From an uncultured Collinsella sp. (GTDB lineage Bacteria > Actinomycetota > Coriobacteriia > Coriobacteriales > Coriobacteriaceae): a stretch of DNA of 26,317 bases. This document shows positions 1 to 6,899 of the stretch, piece by piece. A model generated the notes under the pieces. That model did not search any database. It was given only the letters and a program-made list of their open reading frames with translations, and had not been told where the DNA came from. Each line of letters starts with the position of its first letter. The first letter of the stretch is position 1. A program made the translations under genes and the position numbers. The stretch spans positions 1 through 26,317 of the forward strand of contig UQNB01000024.1 of assembly GCA_900542235.1 (NCBI GenBank), written 5' to 3'.

Positions 1-92
1 CTGCGCAAGACGAAGGCCACATTAAGTGGCCTTCTTTGCGTGCGGAACTCGCGATAAACCTTATATCCGGCCCCTCCGTCCGGGGACCTTTC
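1..92 (-). repeat. Structured intergenic repeat, copy A
   Basis: Read on the - strand this matches copy B at 4891-4983. A 23-nt core is identical (39-61 here, 4922-4944 there), followed by a hairpin whose 19-nt centre is also identical. The hairpin (12-20 pairing with 26-34, loop ATTAA) is a perfect 9-bp stem. One pair differs from copy B in a compensated way (A-T here, G-C there). A second, GC-rich hairpin lies on the far side of the core at about 70-92. The repeat may continue beyond the window start. Confidence 0.75.
12..37 (+). terminator. Hairpin with short T-rich tail, possible terminator
   Basis: A perfect 9-bp stem with a 5-nt loop is followed by TTT. It could end transcription of a gene upstream of the window. 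It is also part of repeat copy A, so termination may be incidental. The T tract is short. Confidence 0.4.
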
Positions 93-348
93 TGTATCGA
101 TATAGCTTCTGAGCTGGTTTGGCGTCGACAACGTCCGGCAAGGTTAGCCAGCTGCGTCGAATTTCCGGCGTGCTTTAGCTGAAAGAAAAAGATGGTGTGC
201 GGAGCTTTGCTCCGCATTTGGGATGGGAGCTCCCGCGGCTCCCGAGGGGCATCTCTCATGCAAAAACTTTTGTCGGGTAAAGTCCGAGGTCAGTGGCGTT
301 TTATACCGAGAATTTCAAAAAAAGTTGAAAATTCATTACAAATTTGCG
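93..348 (+). other. Intergenic stretch without a recognised gene
   Basis: No convincing coding region is seen. It holds a tight 8-bp hairpin with a TTT loop (198-205 with 209-216), then a GGGAGC/GCTCCC inverted repeat near 226-244. AT-rich sequence at about 300-348 could act as an UP element for the promoter that follows. The hairpin at 198-216 is followed only by TTTGGG, so it is a weak terminator candidate. Confidence 0.4.
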
Positions 349-377
349 TTGACTTTAGGTAACTAAAGTTTCATACT
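349..377 (+). promoter_or_regulatory. Sigma70-type promoter with palindromic operator, cstA leader
   Basis: TTGACT (349-354) and CATACT (372-377) are 17 nt apart, a near-consensus housekeeping promoter. A perfect 7-bp inverted repeat, ACTTTAG-GTAA-CTAAAGT (352-369), overlaps the -35 box and fills most of the spacer, where a bound repressor would block RNA polymerase. The regulator is not identifiable. The sequence upstream is strongly AT-rich. Confidence 0.65.
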
Positions 378-449
378 CCTTTTTCAACCACTGGGGGATG
401 TGAACACGCACGGATCGTTCGCATCATGATTGAAGAGGATTTTTTAGAC

Positions 450-494
450 ATGTTCACGCATCAGCTAAACATTATCAGCGTAGTAATTATCTGA
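450..494 (+). CDS. Putative Ile/Val-rich leader peptide (14 aa)
   Basis: ATG at 450 opens a 14-codon frame, MFTHQLNIISVVII, stopping at TGA 492-494. A Shine-Dalgarno-like GAAGAGGA (432-439) precedes it by 10 nt. Seven of the 14 residues are branched-chain (four Ile, two Val, one Leu), clustered at the end as in ilv attenuator leaders. It sits between a promoter (349-377) and a strong intrinsic terminator (546-584) upstream of cstA. An in-frame ATG at 426 would give 22 residues but has a poorer ribosome site. The composition and position are seen; a role in attenuation is inferred. Confidence 0.55.
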   Translation: MFTHQLNIISVVII

Positions 495-497
495 TGC

Positions 498-534
498 GGG
501 TTAGCACATACAGCTAGCCCGTACGATAACGGGC
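498..534 (+). promoter_or_regulatory. Two mutually exclusive leader hairpins
   Basis: Four nt after the leader-peptide stop, 498-505 can pair with 513-520 (8 bp including one G-U). Alternatively 517-522 can pair with 529-534 (6 bp). They share 517-520, so they cannot form together. A ribosome held on the terminal Ile codons would cover the first arm and favour the second hairpin. I could not find a clean antiterminator that reaches into the terminator stem at 546, so the switching logic is incomplete. Confidence 0.4.
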
Positions 535-545
535 GGCTGATGAAG

Positions 546-584
546 ATGAGGGCCGTCGAGCGCAACCGACGGCCCTCATTTTTT
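546..584 (+). terminator. Strong intrinsic terminator in the cstA leader
   Basis: A 13-bp perfect stem (546-558 with 567-579) with an 8-nt loop is followed by a run of six T. It lies between the promoter at 349-377 and the cstA start at 620. Transcripts from that promoter must therefore read through it to express cstA, which is the arrangement expected of an attenuator. Confidence 0.85.
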
Positions 585-619
585 ATGTCTAGGAAGTTCT
601 TTTTAGAGGAGGAAATGTA

Positions 620-2509
620 ATGAACGGAGTTTTGCTCATGGTTGTGGCCGCGGCGGTGCTCGCCTGTGGCTATCTGGGCTACGGCCGCTGGCTGGCCAAC
701 AAGTGGGGCGTTGACAAAGAGGCCCTCACGCCGGCCAAGCGCATGAAGGACGGCAAGAGCTTCTCGCCCGTCTCCGCCTTTACCGCGTTCTCGCACCAGT
801 TCAGCTCGATCTGCGGTGCTGGCCCTGTCACGGGTACGATCGTCGCCATGGCCTTTGGCTGGCTGCCCGTCGTGCTCTGGGTCCTCGTCGGCGGCATCTT
901 CTTTGGCGCCGTCCACGACTTTGGTGCTCTGTACGCTTCGATGAAGAACAACGGCAAGTCGCTCGCTCAGCTCATCGAGAAGTACATCGGCAAGACCGGC
1001 CGTCGCCTGTTCCTGCTGTTCTGCTGGCTGTTCTGCATCATCGTCATCGCCGCCTTCACCGACATGGTCTGCAAGACGTTCATGTTCACCCCGGCCGTTG
1101 ACGCTTCTGGCGCCGCTACCGGTGCCATCGACTTCACCAAGTCCTATGCCGCTGGCTGCGCTGGCACCATCTCCATCCTGTTCACCTTCGTCGCTATCGC
1201 CTTTGGTTGGGCCCAGAAGAAGTTCAACCTCACCGGTGCCGCCGAGTTCGTCACCGGCGTGGTCCTCATGGTTCTCATGTTCGCCGTCGGTATGCAGTTC
1301 CCGGTCTACCTGGATAAGTTCCAGTGGTTCGCCGTCGTCATGGTCTACCTGGTCTTCGCTGGCGCTATGCCCATCCAGATGCTCAAGACCCCGCGTGACT
1401 ACCTCACTTCCATCATGATGATCGTCATGATCGCCTGCGCTGTCCTCGGCATCGTCGTCCTGGGCGTTAACGGCCAGGCCACTATCACCGCTCCGGTCTT
1501 CACCGGCTTCTCCACTGCCTCCGGCATGATGTTCCCGGTCCTGTTTGTCTCCGTCGCTTGTGGTGCTCTCTCCGGTTTCCACAGCCTCGTTTCTTCCGGC
1601 ACCTCTTCTAAGCAGGTCGAGAAGGAGCAGGACGCCGTCAAGGTCGGTTATGGCGCCATGATCGTCGAGTCCTTCGTCGGCATCCTTGCCATCATCGTCG
1701 CCGGCATCATGTTCTCCGATATGAACACCGCCGGTACTGGCGCCCTCAACGCCGGTGTCGCTTCCACCCCGTTCCAGATCTTCGCCGCTGGCATCTCCCG
1801 CGGTATGCAGGCCTTCGGTGTTGACGGTACGCTCGCTACCGTCTTCATGACCATGAACGTTTCCGCTCTGGCCCTGACCTCGCTCGACGCCGTCGCCCGC
1901 ATCGCCCGCACCTCGTTCTCCGAGTTCTTTGCCCAGACCAACGACGCCCTGGCCATCGAGTCCAAGGCCGGCTACATGAAGGTTCTCGGCAACCCCTGGT
2001 TCGCCACGGTCGTCACCCTGCTTCCCGGTCTCGCCCTTGCCTTTGGTGGCTATGCCAACATCTGGCCGCTCTTTGGTGCTTCCAACCAGCTGCTCGGCGG
2101 TATGACCATGATCACCCTCGCCGTGTTCTGCAAGTGCACCGGCCGCAAGGGCTGGATGCTCTACGTGCCCGTCGCCTTCCTGCTCTGCTGCACCTTCACC
2201 TCGCTGGTCCAGAGCGCCATGGGCTGCATGACCGCCGTCCAGGCCTACGGTTTCTTCGGCACCATCCCGGCTACCGCCACCACGGCCGCCGTTTCCGTCG
2301 CCGCCACCAAGGGCCTGCAGCTCGTTTTCGCCGTCCTGCTGATGGTCCTGGGCCTCATCGTCGCCGTCAACTGCCTCAAGGAGTTCTTCGGCAAGGAGGC
2401 CGGCTCCATGCCTGATGAGGAGCCCGAGTGGTCCGAGATGGGCAAGGCCGAGTACGGTCGCGCCGCTGCCGCTGAAGCTCCTGCCGACGCCGAGGCCGCC
2501 AAGGCCTAG
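620..2509 (+). CDS. cstA: CstA-family carbon starvation / peptide or pyruvate transporter
   Basis: A 629-residue polytopic membrane protein with many hydrophobic segments along its length and a short charged, alanine/glutamate-rich cytoplasmic tail. The N-terminus (YLGYGRWLANKWG), the SHQFSSICGAGPVTG segment and GASNQLLGGM near residue 490 are typical of the CstA/BtsT family. Known members import peptides or pyruvate during nutrient limitation; the substrate here cannot be read from sequence. The ATG at 620 follows a strong AGGAGG (607-612). Expression is probably set by the leader upstream (promoter 349-377, Ile/Val leader peptide, terminator 546-584). A strong terminator follows at 2549-2588, so it is likely monocistronic. 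Members vary in length and this one is shorter than E. coli CstA. Confidence 0.92.
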   Translation: MNGVLLMVVAAAVLACGYLGYGRWLANKWGVDKEALTPAKRMKDGKSFSPVSAFTAFSHQFSSICGAGPVTGTIVAMAFGWLPVVLWVLVGGIFFGAVHDFGALYASMKNNGKSLAQLIEKYIGKTGRRLFLLFCWLFCIIVIAAFTDMVCKTFMFTPAVDASGAATGAIDFTKSYAAGCAGTISILFTFVAIAFGWAQKKFNLTGAAEFVTGVVLMVLMFAVGMQFPVYLDKFQWFAVVMVYLVFAGAMPIQMLKTPRDYLTSIMMIVMIACAVLGIVVLGVNGQATITAPVFTGFSTASGMMFPVLFVSVACGALSGFHSLVSSGTSSKQVEKEQDAVKVGYGAMIVESFVGILAIIVAGIMFSDMNTAGTGALNAGVASTPFQIFAAGISRGMQAFGVDGTLATVFMTMNVSALALTSLDAVARIARTSFSEFFAQTNDALAIESKAGYMKVLGNPWFATVVTLLPGLALAFGGYANIWPLFGASNQLLGGMTMITLAVFCKCTGRKGWMLYVPVAFLLCCTFTSLVQSAMGCMTAVQAYGFFGTIPATATTAAVSVAATKGLQLVFAVLLMVLGLIVAVNCLKEFFGKEAGSMPDEEPEWSEMGKAEYGRAAAAEAPADAEAAKA

Positions 2510-2548
2510 TCGGTCGGACGGGTTGAATCTCCCATCTATTTGACTCGG

Positions 2549-2588
2549 AAAGACCGGGTCCGCAATCAAGCGGACCCGGTCTTTTTTC
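2549..2588 (+). terminator. Intrinsic terminator after cstA
   Basis: A 13-bp GC-rich stem (2551-2563 with 2570-2582) with a 6-nt loop is extended by A/T pairs and followed by a T run. It separates cstA from the next gene and rules out a start for that gene upstream of it. Confidence 0.92.
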
Positions 2589-2628
2589 TTGTGAGAACAG
2601 GTGGTGCAAGGGCGTTCTCGCAGATGTT

Positions 2629-2658
2629 TTGCGTGGATAGGCTCGTGCGTTGTACCAT
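2629..2658 (+). promoter_or_regulatory. Candidate promoter of the Toprim-protein gene
   Basis: TTGCGT (2629-2634) and TACCAT (2653-2658) are 18 nt apart. Transcription would start near 2665, fitting the GTG start at 2693. Just upstream is an inverted repeat, GAGAAC (2593-2598) and GTTCTC (2614-2619), with centres 21 bp apart (two helical turns), a possible operator. Confidence 0.4.
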
Positions 2659-2692
2659 ATGGACGTATATGTGTGCATATGAAAGGGGCCCC

Positions 2693-4885
2693 GTGGCCAA
2701 GACGGTATATTCCGATAATCAAAACAATGTCGATGCTCTGGCTGAGCGTCTGAGCAGCCAGACATCGCTTTCTGCCGAGCGCGCCAAGCTGGTTGCCTAC
2801 GACCTGCTCTGCCGCAAGGCGCTCAAGATTAAGTCGAGCGCGCTGGCGCAGATTTTCCGCTCCGTCGATAAGGAATGCGACACCAAGGCGATGCGCGATG
2901 AGCTTATCGCGGCAAATATCGTGACCAAGATCGAGGGCAGCGGCATTAACGGGCGCCCGGCGTTCTATACCATCAATGTCGAGATCCGCGATGCCCAGGA
3001 GCAGCCTGCCGAGTCCGTCGAAGATTTTGTCGTCGAGGATTCCGCTGACGTGCCTGCTGTGGAAGAAGCTGCTCCGCGTGAGCATGTCGATACCGATGAG
3101 TTGCTCGATGAGAACGTCGTGCGTGCCTTTACGGCCAAGGCAGGACGCGGCGGTTTTGGCGGGGTTGGCAAGCGCGATGCGCAGCGCCGCGCCCAGCAGG
3201 AGCGCTTCCGTCGTGCCGTTGCTCAAAAGGGTGAGACGGATGCCGAGGCTGTTGAGAACGAGGTTGCTGCCGAGTCGCAGAGGCCCGCGAAGGAGCAAAA
3301 GCCCGTGGAGGCCCAGGAGCCCCAGCGTCGCCGTGGTGCCCACTTTAAGGCTGCGCAGCAGGATGTCGCGCATGAGGTTGAAGAGCCTTCCGAGGCTGCA
3401 GACGATGTTGAGGAGTCTGCCAAGAAGGCTCCGGGTTCATGCCGTCCCGGGCGTGGTTTTGCGAGGCGCGCGTATCCCGTAAGGCGTCAGGAGAAGGGTG
3501 AGCCGGCTCCGACCGCTCAGGCCGAGAAGGCCGAACAAACCGAGAAAACCGTTGAGCCGGCGGCTCGCGAGCAGAAGCCTGTTGAACCGCAGCTTGAGGT
3601 TGCTGCCGAGGCCAAGGGCGAGCAGCCTACTGATGGGCAGACGGAGCAGGGCGCGTCGAGCAGGCCTCGCCGCCGTCGCCATCGCGGGGGTCGCAGTTCC
3701 CATGCCGAGACTGCAGCCGAGAAGACCACGCCGCAGGACGAGGATGCGAAGGCCGAGGTTTCTTCGGGGCAGCCTAAGCGCCAGCCGGCGAAGGAGAGCA
3801 AGTCCGATCGTCCGCAGAAGCAGGCGTCTATGCCGAAGCGCGAGCGCAATTCCCAAGGCGATTCTAAGCGCAGGTCTCAGAAGAAGCCGGAGTCTGCCGC
3901 AGCAGATGCTGCTGCCCAGCAGCCCGAGTCGGCCGTCCACGGCGAGGTATCGGCGTTTGCCCTTGCCCGCGTTTTAGGCAGGCAGCTGCTCAAAGTTGTC
4001 CCTACGCCTACGGCGCTCTCTAAGATCAAGGAGCAGCAGACACAGATCGTAAAGGTCGAGGGCAAGGACGGCAAAAAGGCTCCGCAGCGCACTCAGCACA
4101 ACGAGATGTCCAACCGCAAGATTGCCGAGGAAATCGCAATCATCCAGGCTTGGATCGAGCAAAACCGAGGTGCCGATACGCCGGTTGCCTCGCGCCGCCA
4201 GCGTGCCTACCAGATTTTTAACGACGAGAAGGCTTTTGACGGCAAGCACGGCGAGCGTCTAATTCGGCGTATGACCGAAAAGGGCATCAGCATGCAGGCG
4301 ATTAAGGTCGCCCCCAACCGCCCCGTGCACTTTACGGGTTTCTTTACGCTGGGCGCCGATAAGCCGTTCATTATGGTCGAGAACCTGGACACCTATGACG
4401 AGATCGTCAAGCTCCTGCGCGGCCGCAAGCACGCTAAGCTCTTTGGCATCAAGGTGGGCGGCGTGATTTTTGGCGGCGGATGCAAGGCGAGCGTCTCGCA
4501 TGCCCTGGACGATTATCTGGCTGAGATCGGCTATCGCTTTAACTACGTCTACTACGTGGGCGATATCGACCGCGAGGGCGCGCGCATCGTCGAGCAGGCT
4601 CGCAATGCCAATGTGGTTGAGATTCGCCTGCATGCCGGCATGTACCGCGCCATGCTCGCCGAGCATAAGCGTCGCGTGAAGGCCGGCGGCGAGTGCGAGC
4701 CCGCGGCTGCCAACCAGGGCGTGCCGCAGAACTTGGCGGCGACGATCAAGGATCTGCCCATGGTCACGCGCGTGCAGTTCCGCAATGTGCTGCGCGAGGG
4801 CGGGCGCATTCCGCAGGAGATTCTGATGACCGCCGACTATCGGGATGGCGACTCGGGAAGCTTCGACCGCATGCTGAACAACTAA
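2693..4885 (+). CDS. Orphan protein with JetD/DUF2220-like Toprim C-terminus and long charged linker
   Basis: I recognise no named protein. The 730 residues fall into three parts. Residues 1 to about 100 look helical and winged-helix-like. About 110-400 is a low-complexity linker rich in Ala, Glu, Gln, Lys and Arg, with an Arg-rich RPRRRRHRGG patch. The C-terminal ~230 residues resemble the DUF2220/JetD Toprim-like domain: an acidic residue in VENLDTY (E563), a glycine-rich FGGG strand-turn near 594, then GDIDREG with D624 and D626. Such Glu...Asp-x-Asp sets bind metal in Toprim nucleases, so nucleic-acid cleavage or binding is inferred. JetA, JetB and JetC (Wadjet) are absent nearby. GTG 2693 is chosen because AAAGGGG (2682-2688) precedes it; ATG 2669 is an in-frame alternative. 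Repeat copy B follows at once. Confidence 0.7.
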   Translation: MAKTVYSDNQNNVDALAERLSSQTSLSAERAKLVAYDLLCRKALKIKSSALAQIFRSVDKECDTKAMRDELIAANIVTKIEGSGINGRPAFYTINVEIRDAQEQPAESVEDFVVEDSADVPAVEEAAPREHVDTDELLDENVVRAFTAKAGRGGFGGVGKRDAQRRAQQERFRRAVAQKGETDAEAVENEVAAESQRPAKEQKPVEAQEPQRRRGAHFKAAQQDVAHEVEEPSEAADDVEESAKKAPGSCRPGRGFARRAYPVRRQEKGEPAPTAQAEKAEQTEKTVEPAAREQKPVEPQLEVAAEAKGEQPTDGQTEQGASSRPRRRRHRGGRSSHAETAAEKTTPQDEDAKAEVSSGQPKRQPAKESKSDRPQKQASMPKRERNSQGDSKRRSQKKPESAAADAAAQQPESAVHGEVSAFALARVLGRQLLKVVPTPTALSKIKEQQTQIVKVEGKDGKKAPQRTQHNEMSNRKIAEEIAIIQAWIEQNRGADTPVASRRQRAYQIFNDEKAFDGKHGERLIRRMTEKGISMQAIKVAPNRPVHFTGFFTLGADKPFIMVENLDTYDEIVKLLRGRKHAKLFGIKVGGVIFGGGCKASVSHALDDYLAEIGYRFNYVYYVGDIDREGARIVEQARNANVVEIRLHAGMYRAMLAEHKRRVKAGGECEPAAANQGVPQNLAATIKDLPMVTRVQFRNVLREGGRIPQEILMTADYRDGDSGSFDRMLNN

Positions 4886-4890
4886 ATTCC

Positions 4891-4983
4891 GCCGGCCCCG
4901 GGAGAGCGGGGACACCGGCTTAGGTTTATCGCGAGTTCCGCACGAACAGGAGGCCACTTAATGTGGCCTCCGTCGTGAGCAGG
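4891..4983 (+). repeat. Structured intergenic repeat, copy B
   Basis: Inverted partner of copy A at 1-92. It has a GC-rich hairpin (4891-4919), the conserved 23-nt core (4922-4944), then a perfect 9-bp hairpin (4949-4957 with 4963-4971, loop TTAAT). It starts six nt after a stop codon and could also serve as a 3'-end element for the Toprim gene, although no T run follows. A family of interspersed REP-like elements is the likeliest explanation. Confidence 0.75.
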
Positions 4984-5220
4984 ACTGTAGAGCAGGAAAC
5001 TTAGCCCGTGCCGGGGCCGCTGAGACCAGACCGGCGGGATAGACCAGTTCAGATGGGGCTTTGATGCATGGGTGGTCTGTTGGTGGGCAAATGGGTATCA
5101 TACTGTGGTTATTGCATCGACTCTGTGATGCATGTTTGTACGTTCCCGGCGGTCGGTTTGCCAGAAGCGCCCCGTCGGTTGTTCCAGACCCGTTTCGAAG
5201 AAAGGAAACCACACGAACCT
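4984..5220 (+). other. Leader region upstream of rnj
   Basis: No gene is seen. A bulged GC hairpin is possible at 5005-5038, and a small one (TGCATC/GATGCA) at about 5113-5132. No convincing -35/-10 pair was found, although a promoter for rnj should lie here. Confidence 0.35.
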
Positions 5221-6898
5221 ATGGCAGCTAAAAAATCATCTCCCTTGAAGATCATTCCGCTCGGCGGCCTCGACGGCATCGGCAAGAACATGACGGTCTT
5301 CGAGTGCGGTGACGACATGGTGCTCGTCGACGCCGGCCTCATGTTTCCCGACGACTCCCAGCCCGGTATCGACTTGGTGCTTCCCGACTACACCTATGTC
5401 CTGGAGAACGAGGAGAAGCTCCGCGGCATCGTCGTCACCCACGGCCACGAGGACCACACCGGTTCGCTTCCGTACCTGCTGCAGGACCTCAACAACAAGG
5501 TGCCCATCTTCTCGAGCAAGCTGACGCTCGGTTTTATCGAGGGCAAGCTCTCCGAGTTCCGCATTCGCGCGCCCAAGTTCCGCGAGGTCAAGGGCGGCAG
5601 CCACGTCAATCTCGGTGGCATCTCGCTCGATTTCTTCTCTATGACGCACTCCATTCCGGGTGCACTGGGCGTGTTCATTCGCACCAACCAGGGCACCGTT
5701 ATGCACACGGGCGACTTTAAGCTCGATCAGACGCCCATCGATGGCGTCACGCCCGACTATGCCGCCATCAGCCGCTTTGCCAAGCAGGGTATCGACCTGC
5801 TGCTTTCCGACTCCACCAACGCCACTGTTCCCGGCTTTACCAAGTCCGAGGCCGAGGTCGGTCCCAACCTGCTGCACGCCATCAAGAACGCCCCGGGCCG
5901 CGTGTTCGTCGCGTCGTTGCCCTGGTTGGAGCCACACCCATCGCCTGCAGCAGATCTGCGACGCCGCCCGCAAGTGTGGCCGCAAGGTCGTCGTGACCGG
6001 ACGTTCCATGCTTACCAACACCCGCGTGGCGCGTGAGCTTGGCTATCTCAACATCGACGATGCCGATATCATCGATGCCTTCGATATCGATAACCTGCCC
6101 GACGATAAGATCGTCGTCATGTGCACCGGTTCGCAGGGCGAGCCGCTGTCGGCCCTGTCCCGCATGGCCAACGGCGAGCACAAGACGCTTTCCATCCACG
6201 AGGGCGATACCGTCATCCTCTCGGCAACTCCCGTTCCCGGCAACGAGAAGGCCGTCCAGCAGGTCGTCAACAGCCTGGCCAAGCTTGGCTGCGACGTCTG
6301 GGATAAGTCCCGTGCCCTCGTTCATGTCTCGGGTCACGGCAGCCAGGAGGAGCTCAAGCTTCTGATGGCCATGGCCAAGCCCACCTACTTTATGCCGGTT
6401 CACGGCGAGGCTGTGCACCTGCGTGCCCATGCCCAGCTTGCCCGTAAGATGGGCATTAAGGATGATCACATCTTTATCCTCGACAACGGCGACACGCTCG
6501 AGATGCGTGGCGGCATCGTCAAGCGCGGCACGCCCGTTGAGTCCGGCGTCGTCTATGTCGACGGTCTGCGCATCGGCGACACCGACCCCATCGTCCTTCG
6601 CGATCGCCAAAAGCTCGCCAACGACGGTATGGTCACGGCTGTTGCCATCGTCTCGCTCAAGCACAAGAAGATCGAGGCTATCGAGTTCTCGGGCCGCGGC
6701 GTTTCGTTTGCCATCGACGACCAGTTCTCCGAGGATGCCTCCGCAGCCATCATGAAGACGATTGAGAAGGGCAAGTTTAGCTTTACCAGTAGCGGCTCCG
6801 ATGCCATTCGCAAGGCCGTGCGCGATTCGCTCTCCAACTTTATCTGGAGCCGCACGCGCACCCGTCCGATGATCATCCCAGTCGTCATGGAGGTTTAG
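5221..6898 (+). pseudogene. rnj: Ribonuclease J, interrupted by a frameshift
   Basis: RNase J is a metallo-beta-lactamase/beta-CASP enzyme that degrades RNA as endonuclease and 5'-3' exonuclease. The first part (from ATG 5221) carries HGHEDH (residues 74-79), H143 and the HTGDF aspartate (D165). The rest, including the VHGE region and C-terminal domain, continues in the next frame to TAG 6896-6898. The break lies at 5917-5929. Family members read Phe-Ala-Ser-His before the Thr-His-Arg of this loop. Here 13 nt replace the 6 expected between the TCG serine codon and AGC-CAC-ACC-CAT-CGC, a net gain of 7. Removing 7 nt would give about 556 residues, the normal RNase J length. As written, translation stops at 6036 after 271 residues. 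GAAAGGAAA (5203-5211) is the likely ribosome site, with long spacing. A true mutation or an assembly error are both possible. Confidence 0.85.
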
Positions 6899-6899
6899 T

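Noticed and set aside
402..420. GAAC and GTTC half-sites as a LexA box upstream of cstA
   Set aside because: They are 11 nt apart, not 4, so this is not a LexA site.
461..3373. 970-codon open frame on the - strand across cstA and the Toprim gene
   Set aside because: It is antisense to two well-supported genes, has low-complexity Gly/Asp/His-rich content, and crosses the cstA terminator. Long antisense frames are expected from this codon bias.
2693..4885. Wadjet (JetABCD) defence locus
   Set aside because: Only a JetD-like C-terminal domain is present; neighbours are cstA and rnj, with no SMC-like JetC, JetA or JetB.
1..4983. Composite transposon bounded by inverted repeats
   Set aside because: No transposase, integrase or target-site duplication is visible. 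The repeats look like structured intergenic elements rather than insertion-sequence ends.
5221..6898. Programmed ribosomal frameshift in rnj
   Set aside because: No slippery heptamer or stimulating structure is evident. Extra bases are inserted in a conserved motif, so slippage would not restore the normal residues.
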